The notes: a model not told the origin generated them from the letters alone. Positions 1 to 6,265 are shown, numbered from the stretch's first letter. The stretch: DNA of 7,865 bases from Thermoplasmatales archaeon (GCA_011049295.1 DSCA01000025.1:1-7865), one strand, 5' to 3'. Program-made: numbers and translations.

Positions 1-109
1 AAGGACAGGGTGTGTTGATTTTGAATTGCCTGACGCCACTTCCCGCTACAGTAATCGGTGGTTGAAACAAAAAATATGAGAGAAAATTCTCTAATGTGAC
101 AAAGTCAAA
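1..109. other. Left-edge stretch without a convincing gene
   Basis: I see no supportable gene here. Two + strand frames are open from the window edge, one closing with TGA at 77-79 and one with TGA at 63-65. Either could be the last 20-25 codons of an upstream gene. Neither shows the GC-ending codon bias of the real genes in this window, and neither resembles a C-terminus I recognise. An inverted repeat lies at 79-92 and T tracts follow from 110. The region is most simply the end of an upstream transcription unit or spacer DNA. Confidence 0.4.
79..92. repeat. Short inverted repeat upstream of the release factor gene
   Basis: The arms are AGAGAA and TTCTCT, each 6 bp, separated by AA, in an AT-rich stretch about 80 bp upstream of the TATA-like element of the release factor gene. 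A near-continuous palindrome of this size fits a dimeric regulator's operator better than an RNA hairpin, because a 2-nt loop is sterically poor. It could also be chance in low-complexity DNA. No second copy was noticed in the window. Confidence 0.3.
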
Positions 110-130
110 TTTTTTTTAATTGATTTTTTT
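110..130 (+). terminator. Double oligo-T tract, possible intrinsic terminator of an upstream + strand gene
   Basis: Eight T residues at 110-117 and seven at 124-130 lie on the + strand. Archaeal RNA polymerase terminates at oligo-T stretches in the non-template strand, with or without a hairpin, so this is the expected signal for a + strand transcript entering from the left edge. It also separates that transcript from the promoter at 171-178. The upstream gene itself is not visible, so the direction is inferred. Confidence 0.45.
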
Positions 131-170
131 GGCCCCAGAGCCCGGCGCCTCCATACACCGTCTCCCAAAG

Positions 171-178
171 TTTAAAAA
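171..178 (+). promoter_or_regulatory. TATA-like box of the release factor gene, leaderless spacing
   Basis: The sequence TTTAAAAA is preceded by a purine/A-rich CAAAG that could serve as BRE. Its centre is about 25-26 bp before the A of the ATG at 200, which is the usual archaeal distance from TATA box to transcription start. No Shine-Dalgarno sequence lies just before the ATG; the only G-rich stretch is GGGG at 182-185, too far away. Together these suggest a transcript starting at or next to the start codon. Confidence 0.6.
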
Positions 179-199
179 GCAGGGGACATTGTCTCCGAC

Positions 200-1423
200 A
201 TGGAAAACCTGACCCAGGCGGAGAAATATCGCTTCAAACGCAAGCTGGAGGAACTGGAAGACGTCAAGGGTCAGCATACCGAGCTCATCTCCCTGTATAT
301 CCCCCCCGACAAGCAAATCTCCGATGTCATGGCCCAGCTGCGGGACGAATACTCGCAGTCCTCCAACATCAAATCAAAACAAACCCGCAAAAACGTGCTG
401 GCCGCCATCGAGTCCATCATGTCCCAGCTACGCTACTTCAAGAGCCCCCCACCCAACGGCATGGTGTTTTTGGTGGGCGAGGGAGCCAGAAAAGGCAAGC
501 AGCCCAAGATGATATCCGAAGTGGTGGAACCCCCGCTCCCCATATCCATCTATCTATACCGCTGTGACTCGTCCTTTTTCCTGGATCCGCTACAGGAGAT
601 GCTGGAGGAAAAAGACTGCTACGGCCTCCTGCTCATCGACCGCCGGGAATGCACCATCGGCTTTCTGTTCGGAAAGCGCATCGACATGGCCGCCTACATG
701 ACCTCCCGGGTGCCGGGCAAGCACGGCCGGGGGGGACAGTCGCAGCGTCGCTTCGAGCGCCTCACCGAAATCGCCGCCCATGAATGGTTCAAAAAAGCGG
801 GAGAAAAGGCCACCGACCTGTTTCTGGAAAAAGAAAACCTGAAAGGGGTTCTGGTGGGCGGCCCCGGACCCACCAAGCGAGAGTTCCTCAATGGCAACTA
901 TCTCGACTACCGCATCCAGGGCAACATCGTAGGCATCTACGACACCGGATACACGGACGAGTACGGACTGAAGGAGTTGGTCAACACCGCCGCCGACGAC
1001 CTGGAGGAGATGGACATCATCCGGGAAAAAAGGGTCATGAACCGGTTTATGAGCGAGTTGCGCAGCGACAGCGGCCTGGCCGTGTACGGCGAAGACGAGG
1101 TCAAGCGGGCTCTGACCATCGGGGCCGTGGACACCCTCGTTCTCTCCGACGAGCTGCGCAAGTACCGGGTGAAGGTATCCTGCCCGGAGTGCGGATACAG
1201 CGGCCACCAGATCGTCAAGGACCCGGACAGCGAGATATCCTGCCCGGAGTGCGGCACCGTGACCACCATAGAGGAGGTGAAGGACATGCTGGAGGAATAC
1301 GCGGACATGGCCCAGCAGGTGTCCACCGACGTGCAAATCATCTCCGGCGAAACAGAGGAGGGCAGCATCCTGCTCACCGCCTTCGGCGGCGTGGCCGGGA
1401 TACTCCGCTACCGGATTCGGTAA
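200..1423 (+). CDS. prf1: Peptide chain release factor subunit 1 (aRF1)
   Basis: This is the archaeal class-1 release factor, which reads all three stop codons in the ribosomal A site and triggers peptidyl-tRNA hydrolysis; it acts in the cytoplasm with aEF1A and ABCE1. All expected landmarks are present. The N domain has NIKS at residues 56-59 and YxCxxxF at 120-126, both part of stop-codon recognition. The M domain has GGQ at 178-180 within a basic glycine-rich loop. The C domain carries a zinc-type minidomain with two CPEC pairs (C328, C331, C348, C351). The length of 407 residues is normal for archaea. Human eRF1 has TAS before NIKS, whereas this protein has QSS. The start is supported by family length and by the TATA-like box 25-26 bp upstream; there is no Shine-Dalgarno. 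The stop is TAA, immediately adjacent to the stop of the convergent glycosylase gene. Confidence 0.97.
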   Translation: MENLTQAEKYRFKRKLEELEDVKGQHTELISLYIPPDKQISDVMAQLRDEYSQSSNIKSKQTRKNVLAAIESIMSQLRYFKSPPPNGMVFLVGEGARKGKQPKMISEVVEPPLPISIYLYRCDSSFFLDPLQEMLEEKDCYGLLLIDRRECTIGFLFGKRIDMAAYMTSRVPGKHGRGGQSQRRFERLTEIAAHEWFKKAGEKATDLFLEKENLKGVLVGGPGPTKREFLNGNYLDYRIQGNIVGIYDTGYTDEYGLKELVNTAADDLEEMDIIREKRVMNRFMSELRSDSGLAVYGEDEVKRALTIGAVDTLVLSDELRKYRVKVSCPECGYSGHQIVKDPDSEISCPECGTVTTIEEVKDMLEEYADMAQQVSTDVQIISGETEEGSILLTAFGGVAGILRYRIR

Positions 1424-2038
1424 TCACTTCAGTATCTTTCCCGTTTCCATGTACCACAGGTAGAGGTCCAGCTCGGCCAGGGTAATACCCAGGTGGTCGG
1501 CAACCCTCTCCAGGACGCGCTCCAGCTCCAGATATCGCTTCCCGCTCAGGCTGTCCGGAATTTTTTCAATCAGACCGTAGCGCTTCATAAGGCGCAAAAC
1601 GTGCCGGTCGATGATGGCCACGCCGGTATAGCCCACGTTGCGCAGGAAGTGGCTGGCCTCCTTGTATCCCAGGCCCTTGACATGTCTCACCAGCCATTCC
1701 CGGGCCTCTCGTTGGTCCTGAAAACGGCGCAGGATGTCACCGATGTCCTGGTAGCGGCGGTTGTGGCAGATGTAGGCGGCCCGGTTGATGAACCGGTAGC
1801 CGCACTGCTTGAGGAGCAGGCGCAGGGTTTCCTGGTCGGCCTGGCGGAACTCCGGGCTCAGCGCCTTCTGCACCTCCATGCTTTTCTGAGCTCCGGCGTT
1901 GGCGGTCATCACGCAGAAGCAGAGCTCGCTGAACGGGTCCTCCACCCGGGAAAACTCGCTCATACGCTGCTCCACCGTCTCCTTGACCTCGCCCTGCATG
2001 ATGCATTGCAGGTCTGCCTGCAGGTCCTCCACGGCCAT
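1424..2038 (-). CDS. ogg: N-glycosylase/DNA lyase, OGG2-type 8-oxoguanine DNA glycosylase
   Basis: The enzyme is a bifunctional repair protein of the HhH-GPD superfamily that excises 8-oxoguanine and nicks the resulting abasic site. The helix-hairpin-helix motif spans about residues 118-136, with GLGYKEASHFLRN carrying the probable Schiff-base lysine K126. The catalytic aspartate is D144 in IIDRHVLR. The 18-residue Lys-to-Asp spacing equals the K129/D147 pair I recall for Methanocaldococcus jannaschii Ogg. The chain of 204 residues, ending in GKILK, is full family length; the C-terminal lysine of OGG2 enzymes has been linked to base recognition. It is small and lacks the iron-sulfur cysteine cluster of endonuclease III. 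The ATG at 2038 has no Shine-Dalgarno but lies about 24 bp from a TATA-like box read on this strand, suggesting a leaderless transcript. The gene is convergent with prf1 and divergent from the dehydrogenase gene. Confidence 0.93.
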   Translation of the reverse strand: MAVEDLQADLQCIMQGEVKETVEQRMSEFSRVEDPFSELCFCVMTANAGAQKSMEVQKALSPEFRQADQETLRLLLKQCGYRFINRAAYICHNRRYQDIGDILRRFQDQREAREWLVRHVKGLGYKEASHFLRNVGYTGVAIIDRHVLRLMKRYGLIEKIPDSLSGKRYLELERVLERVADHLGITLAELDLYLWYMETGKILK

Positions 2039-2057
2039 GGGAGAGAAAAATATGCGC

Positions 2058-2066
2058 TTTTATATG
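2058..2066. promoter_or_regulatory. Shared TATA-like element between divergent ogg and dehydrogenase genes
   Basis: TTTTATATG reads on the + strand and CATATAAAA on the - strand. Its centre is near 2062, about 24 bp from the ogg ATG (2038) on the minus side and about 25 bp from an in-frame ATG at 2087 on the plus side. Either direction fits an archaeal TATA box. A second weaker candidate, TTAAAA at 2091-2096, would place a + strand start near 2119, just ahead of the preferred dehydrogenase start codon. This 90-bp gap must contain both promoters, so a bidirectional element is economical but not proven. Confidence 0.5.
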
Positions 2067-2118
2067 GCTTGCGCCGGACATCCCAAATGGTTAAAAGTGG
2101 AGTACGCATTCTCGGTGC

Positions 2119-2124
2119 GAGGAG
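2119..2124 (+). promoter_or_regulatory. Ribosome binding site that favours the dehydrogenase start at 2129
   Basis: GAGGAG lies 4 nt before the ATG at 2129 and complements the 3' end of archaeal 16S rRNA. It supports 2129 over the in-frame ATG at 2087, which has no such sequence before it. Spacing is on the short side. Confidence 0.6.
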
Positions 2125-2128
2125 TAGC

Positions 2129-3238
2129 ATGACCTACAAGATTGCCTGGTTGCCGGGAGACGGCGTGGGAAACGACGTGATGGAAGCAGCACGGATGGTG
2201 CTGGATGCCCTGGAACTGGATGTCGAGTACATCCCCGGGGACGTGGGCTGGGAGTTCTGGAAAAAAGAAGGAAACCCCCTGCCGGACAGAACCATCGACA
2301 TGCTGAAGGAGACCGACTGCGCCCTGTTCGGGGCCATAACCTCCAAGCCCAAGAAGGAGGCAGAGGCGGAATTGCCCCCGCACCTCAAGGGCAAGCAGTA
2401 CTTCAGCCCCATCGTCCGCCTCCGCCAGTTGTTCGACCTCTATGCCAACATGCGTCCCTGCAAGGCCTATCCGGGAAACCCTCTCAACTACCGGGACGAC
2501 ATTGATTTGACCGTGTTCAGAGAGAACACCCAGGGGCTGTATGCAGGGGTGGAATTCCATCCGCTGCCCGAAGGACTGCGCCGGGAGCTGGAGAAACACC
2601 CCAAGATGGCCGCCTTTAAGGATACACCCTCAGAGGAAATAGCTCTGTCCACCCGCATTTTCACCCGGGCCGGCTGCCGGCGCATCGTGGAAAAGGCCTT
2701 TGCCTATGCCGACGAGCACGGAAAGCAGTCGGTGACCGTGGTGGAGAAGCCCAACGTGATTCGAGAAACCTCGGGAATGATGCTGGAGGAGGCCCGCTCC
2801 GTGGCCAAAAAATACCCCCACATCATCATGAACGAGGTGAACGTGGACGCCATGTGCATGTGGCTGGTGAAAAATCCCCAGGACTACCAGGTGCTGGTCA
2901 CCTCCAACATGTTCGGGGACATCGTATCCGACCTCTCCGCCCAACTGGTGGGCGGACTGGGCTTCGCCTGCAGCGGCAACATCGGTGACCGCTATGCGGT
3001 ATTTGAGCCCACCCACGGCTCGGCCCCTAAATATGCCGGTCAGTACAAGGTGAACCCCACGGCCATGCTCATGTCGGCCAAGATGATGCTGGACTGGCTG
3101 GGGGAAAAAGAGATGGCTGCCAACCTGGTGAGCGCCATTGCCGCCACCATAAAGGAGGGCAAGGTCAAGACCTACGACATGGGAGGCAGCTCCTCCACCC
3201 TGGACATGACCCGGGCCATCATCGAAAACCTGGAGTGA
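2129..3238 (+). CDS. Isocitrate/isopropylmalate dehydrogenase family enzyme, probably isocitrate-type
   Basis: This is a complete 369-residue beta-decarboxylating dehydrogenase, cytoplasmic, oxidising a 2-hydroxy acid with NAD(P)+ and Mg2+. Family landmarks seen are the LPGDGVG start, the substrate arginines R99, R109 and R131, Y138, the catalytic K207, metal ligands D240, D264 and D268, and the cofactor loop EPTHGSAPKYAG at about 293-304. RENTQGLYAGVEF resembles isocitrate dehydrogenases more than isopropylmalate enzymes. K301 and Y302 match the E. coli isocitrate dehydrogenase residues K344 and Y345, which favour NADP+. However, the position equivalent to Asn115 is I95, and the Arg395 equivalent is glycine in TYDMGG, a pattern typical of the isopropylmalate/homoisocitrate side. 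Family membership is certain and substrate is not; homoisocitrate or 3-isopropylmalate remain possible. The open frame continues far upstream, but that part is antisense to ogg. An alternative ATG at 2087 would add 14 residues. Confidence 0.9.
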   Translation: MTYKIAWLPGDGVGNDVMEAARMVLDALELDVEYIPGDVGWEFWKKEGNPLPDRTIDMLKETDCALFGAITSKPKKEAEAELPPHLKGKQYFSPIVRLRQLFDLYANMRPCKAYPGNPLNYRDDIDLTVFRENTQGLYAGVEFHPLPEGLRRELEKHPKMAAFKDTPSEEIALSTRIFTRAGCRRIVEKAFAYADEHGKQSVTVVEKPNVIRETSGMMLEEARSVAKKYPHIIMNEVNVDAMCMWLVKNPQDYQVLVTSNMFGDIVSDLSAQLVGGLGFACSGNIGDRYAVFEPTHGSAPKYAGQYKVNPTAMLMSAKMMLDWLGEKEMAANLVSAIAATIKEGKVKTYDMGGSSSTLDMTRAIIENLE

Positions 3239-3259
3239 CCGGGGCCCGGTCCCCTTTTT
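3237..3259 (+). terminator. GC-rich hairpin plus T5 after the dehydrogenase gene
   Basis: GACCGG (3237-3242) pairs with CCGGTC (3246-3251) around a GGC loop, and the hairpin is followed by CCC and TTTTT at 3255-3259. The left arm begins inside the TGA stop codon. A register shift pairing GGGG 3241-3244 with CCCC 3251-3254 is also possible. Placement directly at the gene end and the T run argue for a transcription terminator separating the dehydrogenase from the secretion operon. Confidence 0.6.
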
Positions 3260-3268
3260 CTGCCGAGC

Positions 3269-3350
3269 GGCCAGCGTAACCGCCGGAGCGAGCGGTGAGA
3301 TTGATAGCAAACTTCGAAAAATTATAATAAGAGTTAAATACGCGCTGGCC
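3269..3350. repeat. Inverted repeat flanking the secretion-operon promoter
   Basis: GGCCAGCG at 3269-3276 is the exact reverse complement of CGCTGGCC at 3343-3350; the 66 nt between them hold both TATA-like candidates. A nested ACCGC (3279-3283) and GCGGT (3292-3296) can also pair with each other. An 8-bp match in a region of this length can occur by chance, so a regulatory role is only a suggestion. Confidence 0.3.
3315..3340 (+). promoter_or_regulatory. Probable promoter of the secretion operon (two TATA-like candidates)
   Basis: CGAAAA followed by ATTATAAT (3315-3328) looks like a BRE plus TATA box and would start transcription near 3350, giving a leader of about 25 nt. GTTAAATA at 3333-3340 is a second candidate, giving a start near 3363. 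The leader would include GGTG at 3367-3370, a weak Shine-Dalgarno match 5 nt before the ATG at 3376. The region is sharply AT-rich relative to the genes on both sides. Confidence 0.55.
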
Positions 3351-3375
3351 ATGTTTTTACCTGTCTGGTGCTCCC

Positions 3376-5394
3376 ATGACCAAAGACCTTCTGGCGCTTC
3401 AAAAAAAGGACGAAAAAAAGCGGGCCTCCGAAATCATAGGAAATCTGGAAATAGGTAAACTGGTTTCGGAGCGACGGCAGAAAATAGCAGAATTGCTGAA
3501 CATACACCAGATGGAGGAAAAGGCCAAAGCCCGCGAGCGCCTGATGGACCTGAAGTCGGGAAAGAAAATCAGCGACATCATGGGAGAATACGAGGAGGTG
3601 GTAGACCTGTCCCCTCCGAGGGATGAGGCCGTGGAATCGGTGGAGGTACATCCCATCAACAAGCCCTTTTCATACGTTCGCGTGGTGTACGACAACCGGA
3701 GCAACGAATACATCTACCAGGTGCTGGAGCCCACGCTGTCCGTGGAGGAGCAAAAAATATTCGAATTCCTGAAGGAAACCCTGATTAAAACCATGGACAT
3801 CGAGCTGACCGAGTTCAGCGAGGACGAGGCCAGGGAGTATCTGCGCAAACACGTGGACCGGGCCCTCAAGGATTACTCGGTGAGCCTGGACGAGATGCCC
3901 AGAGAAAAAATCATGTACTATATCATCCGGGACTTCCTGGGATACGGAAAAATAGACGTGCTCATGCACGACCCCATGATAGAGGACATTTCCTGCGATG
4001 CTCCCCGGGTGCCCATCTACATCTACCACCGGAACTACGAGTCTGTAAAGACCAACGTCATGTTCGGCGACGAAATCGAGCTGGACAGCTTCGTCATCCA
4101 GCTGGCCCAGAAATGCGGTCGGCACATCTCCATAGCCCGGCCCCTGATGGATGCAACCATGCCCGACGGCTCCCGTATCCAGGCCTGCCTGTCCCGGGAG
4201 GTGTCCTCCATGGGCTCCAACTTTACCATCCGCCGTTTCAGGGAGGAACCGTTCACTCCCAGCCATCTGGTGGAATACAACACCATCAACCCGGAGATTG
4301 CTGCCTACTTCTGGATGGCCATTGAAAACGGGGCCTCGGCGGTGCTGGCTGGAGGTACCGCCTCCGGCAAGACCACCTCCCTCAACGCCCTGTCCCTGTT
4401 CATCCCCCCCCAGATGAAAATAATTTCCATCGAGGACACCAGGGAAATCAACCTCCCTCACCCCAACTGGATAGCCTCTATCACCCGCGAGGGAACCGCC
4501 GAATCCGGTGAGGGCAGCAAGGTAGGCATGTTCGATTTGCTGAAGGCGGCGCTGCGGCAGAGACCCGAATACATCCTGGTGGGAGAGATCAGGGGACAGG
4601 AGGCGGTGGTGCTGTTCCAGGCCATGGCCACCGGGCACACCGTCTATTCCACCATGCACGCCGATTCCATCTTCTCCGTGGTGCACCGCCTGGAGGGCGA
4701 CCCCATCAACATTCCCCGCATCCAGTTGCAGGCCCTGAACATCGTGGCCATCCAGGGCATGATTCGCATCGGCCATAAGCGGGTGCGGCGCATCAAAAAA
4801 ATCGTGGAAATCGTGGGAATCGACCCCACCACCGACGACATCCTCACCAACGAGGTGTTCAGCTGGAACCCCCGCAAGGACTCCTTTGACTACTTCGGCA
4901 AGGGACACGTGCTGGACCAGGTGGCCGAGCAGCGCAACTGGACGGACCGGGAACTGGACGAGGAGTTCGAGCGCCGGCGGGACGTCGTCAAGTGGATAGT
5001 GGACCAGGGAATCAAGAATTACGTAGAGGTGGGCGAAGTCATCGCCGCCTACTACAAGGACCCGGAGCGCATCCTGAAACGCGTGTACGGCGACGGAGAG
5101 GGCAAAAAACCAGCGGCGGCGCCCACATCTGTCCCCGCCGGGGAGGACGGGGAGGAAGGTCTGTCTTTAGCCCCCGAGCCGGAATATCCGGAAGAGGTGG
5201 AGGTAGAGGAGATACCAGCACCCCGGCGGGAGGATGAAGCCCCCGGAAGCCCTCCACCGCCAACTGAGGAACTCCCCGAGGGGCCTCATCCTGAAGAAAC
5301 CGAAGACCGGCAGCCCGACGAAGCGGAGACACGGCGGGAAAAAAAGGAAGAGGAGCCGGAAGAAGAGGAGGAGCCACCCCATGGCCCTTACTAG
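3376..5394 (+). CDS. Type II/IV secretion system ATPase (GspE/FlaI/TadA family) with a long acidic C-terminal tail
   Basis: This is a hexameric motor ATPase that powers assembly of archaeal pili, archaella or related secretion machines at the inner face of the membrane. The first 75 or so residues are charged and likely helical. The central N2-type region covers roughly 95-300. The RecA-like core has a Walker A at 326-333 (GGTASGKT), an Asp box with E353 and D354, a Walker B with the catalytic-position glutamate E404 in ILVGEIRG, and a His box GHTVYSTMHAD at 420-430. The last 100 residues (573-672) contain 35 acidic residues and 20 prolines and should be disordered; this makes the protein longer than a typical FlaI of about 500-550 residues. 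The gene heads an operon whose next gene begins inside its last codons. It ends in TAG. Which machine it drives cannot be told without pilin or accessory genes. Confidence 0.93.
   Translation: MTKDLLALQKKDEKKRASEIIGNLEIGKLVSERRQKIAELLNIHQMEEKAKARERLMDLKSGKKISDIMGEYEEVVDLSPPRDEAVESVEVHPINKPFSYVRVVYDNRSNEYIYQVLEPTLSVEEQKIFEFLKETLIKTMDIELTEFSEDEAREYLRKHVDRALKDYSVSLDEMPREKIMYYIIRDFLGYGKIDVLMHDPMIEDISCDAPRVPIYIYHRNYESVKTNVMFGDEIELDSFVIQLAQKCGRHISIARPLMDATMPDGSRIQACLSREVSSMGSNFTIRRFREEPFTPSHLVEYNTINPEIAAYFWMAIENGASAVLAGGTASGKTTSLNALSLFIPPQMKIISIEDTREINLPHPNWIASITREGTAESGEGSKVGMFDLLKAALRQRPEYILVGEIRGQEAVVLFQAMATGHTVYSTMHADSIFSVVHRLEGDPINIPRIQLQALNIVAIQGMIRIGHKRVRRIKKIVEIVGIDPTTDDILTNEVFSWNPRKDSFDYFGKGHVLDQVAEQRNWTDRELDEEFERRRDVVKWIVDQGIKNYVEVGEVIAAYYKDPERILKRVYGDGEGKKPAAAPTSVPAGEDGEEGLSLAPEPEYPEEVEVEEIPAPRREDEAPGSPPPPTEELPEGPHPEETEDRQPDEAETRREKKEEEPEEEEEPPHGPY
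5367..5371 (+). promoter_or_regulatory. Ribosome binding site embedded in the ATPase tail
   Basis: GGAGG within a longer purine run (AGAGGAGGAG) lies 9 nt before the ATG at 5381. It sets the start of the first platform protein and rejects the longer in-frame start at 5234, which has a very basic, non-membrane N-terminus. The same bases encode glutamates of the ATPase tail. Confidence 0.7.
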
Positions 5395-6265
5395 ATATCA
5401 AAACCTCTGCTACCGGCTGCTGGGAAGACGGGCATCCAGGTCCAGCCAGATAGCATACATCAAGCGGGCCATAGAGCGGGCCTACATCGAGGTGCGCCCG
5501 GAGGCCTATATCGCCTATGCCTGGATGAACGGATTGATTGGCGCCGCAGCCGGTGTGGCCTTCCTCCTCGTGTACCTGCTGGTGTTCCCTAGCATAGGCC
5601 TGGAGTTGCCACCCAAGCTGCTGATTATCATCGTTCCCGCTCCCATCCTGATGGGTGCCATGGCCTACCTGGTTACCATGATGATTCCGGAGAGCAGGGC
5701 CAACTCCCGGAAAAAGGACATCGACAACAAGCTCCCCTACGCCCTCAACTTTCTGGCGGCCATGGCCTCCGCCGGCGTGACCCCGGCCGTGGCCTTCAAG
5801 AGTCTGGCCGAGCAGCCCATTTACGGGGAGGTGCAAAAAGAGGCCGCCTGGATTTACCGGGACATATCCATTTTCAACATCGACATCATCACCGCCCTGC
5901 GCAACGCCGCCAACCGCACCCCCTCCATCAAATTCCAGGAGTTTCTGCAGGGAGCCATTACCACCGTCACCTCCGGTGGATACCTCAAAACGTACTTTTT
6001 CACCAAGGCGGAAGAATACATGCGGGAAAACCGCCGGATGCAAAAAGAGTTTCTGGACACCCTGGGCGTGCTGGCCGAGAGCTACGTAACGGTGGTGGTG
6101 GCCGCCCCGCTGTTTCTCATCGTAATGATTTCGGTGATGAGCATGGTGAGCACGGGGAGCATGGGCTCCTCCACCCTTATCATGTACATGGTGGCCTTCG
6201 TCATGCTGCCGCTGGCCCACCTGGGATTTGCCGTGGTCATCAGCTCCATGAGTCCGGAGGTATAA
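5381..6265 (+). CDS. T2SSF-domain membrane platform protein (TadC/FlaJ/GspF-like), first copy
   Basis: This 294-residue polytopic membrane protein is likely the platform that couples the ATPase to the growing filament. The basic N-terminal segment (residues 5-35) is followed by predicted membrane helices at about 49-72 and 80-102. A cytoplasmic T2SSF domain at about 115-230 contains PYALNFLAAMASAGVTPAVAF. Two more helices lie at about 232-254 and 264-288. Four helices and a single T2SSF domain match the TadC-style half-length platform proteins, unlike GspF, which has two such domains. It overlaps the ATPase by 14 nt and its TAA overlaps the next ATG by one base, so translation is probably coupled. 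A longer in-frame ATG exists at 5234 but the Shine-Dalgarno at 5367-5371 and the domain layout favour 5381. Confidence 0.88.
   Translation: MALTRYQNLCYRLLGRRASRSSQIAYIKRAIERAYIEVRPEAYIAYAWMNGLIGAAAGVAFLLVYLLVFPSIGLELPPKLLIIIVPAPILMGAMAYLVTMMIPESRANSRKKDIDNKLPYALNFLAAMASAGVTPAVAFKSLAEQPIYGEVQKEAAWIYRDISIFNIDIITALRNAANRTPSIKFQEFLQGAITTVTSGGYLKTYFFTKAEEYMRENRRMQKEFLDTLGVLAESYVTVVVAAPLFLIVMISVMSMVSTGSMGSSTLIMYMVAFVMLPLAHLGFAVVISSMSPEV
6256..6260 (+). promoter_or_regulatory. Ribosome binding site for the second platform protein
   Basis: GGAGG ends 4 nt before the ATG at 6265 and lies inside the last codons of the first platform gene. The start and stop share a base (TAATG), which indicates translational coupling. 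No other start near this point is as well supported. Confidence 0.65.

Noticed and set aside
33..68. Possible single CRISPR repeat ending in GTTGAAAC at 61-68
   Set aside because: Many archaeal repeats end this way, but only one copy exists here, no spacer-repeat periodicity is visible, and 8 bases alone are not evidence of an array.
590..1336. 248-codon open frame on the minus strand inside prf1
   Set aside because: It lies wholly antisense to a release factor gene with every family motif, and its translation is a low-complexity His/Val/Gly-rich sequence, typical of the antisense of GC3-biased genes.
1493..2128. Long upstream extension of the dehydrogenase reading frame
   Set aside because: This stretch is antisense to ogg, does not resemble any dehydrogenase, and the family N-terminus begins at the codon for MTYKIAWLPGDGVG at 2129.
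3670..4908. 412-codon open frame on the minus strand inside the secretion ATPase
   Set aside because: It is the antisense shadow of a gene with intact Walker and His-box motifs; the translation has no recognisable domain.
5234..5380. Extra 49 codons at the front of the first platform protein
   Set aside because: The segment is a very basic out-of-frame reading of the acidic ATPase tail; a good Shine-Dalgarno 9 nt before 5381 marks the real start.
5392..5592. TAG stop of the ATPase as a pyrrolysine codon with read-through
   Set aside because: Reading through adds about 65 codons that are merely the shifted frame of the next gene and end at another TAG at 5590-5592; the sequence shows no protein-like features, so TAG is taken as a true stop.
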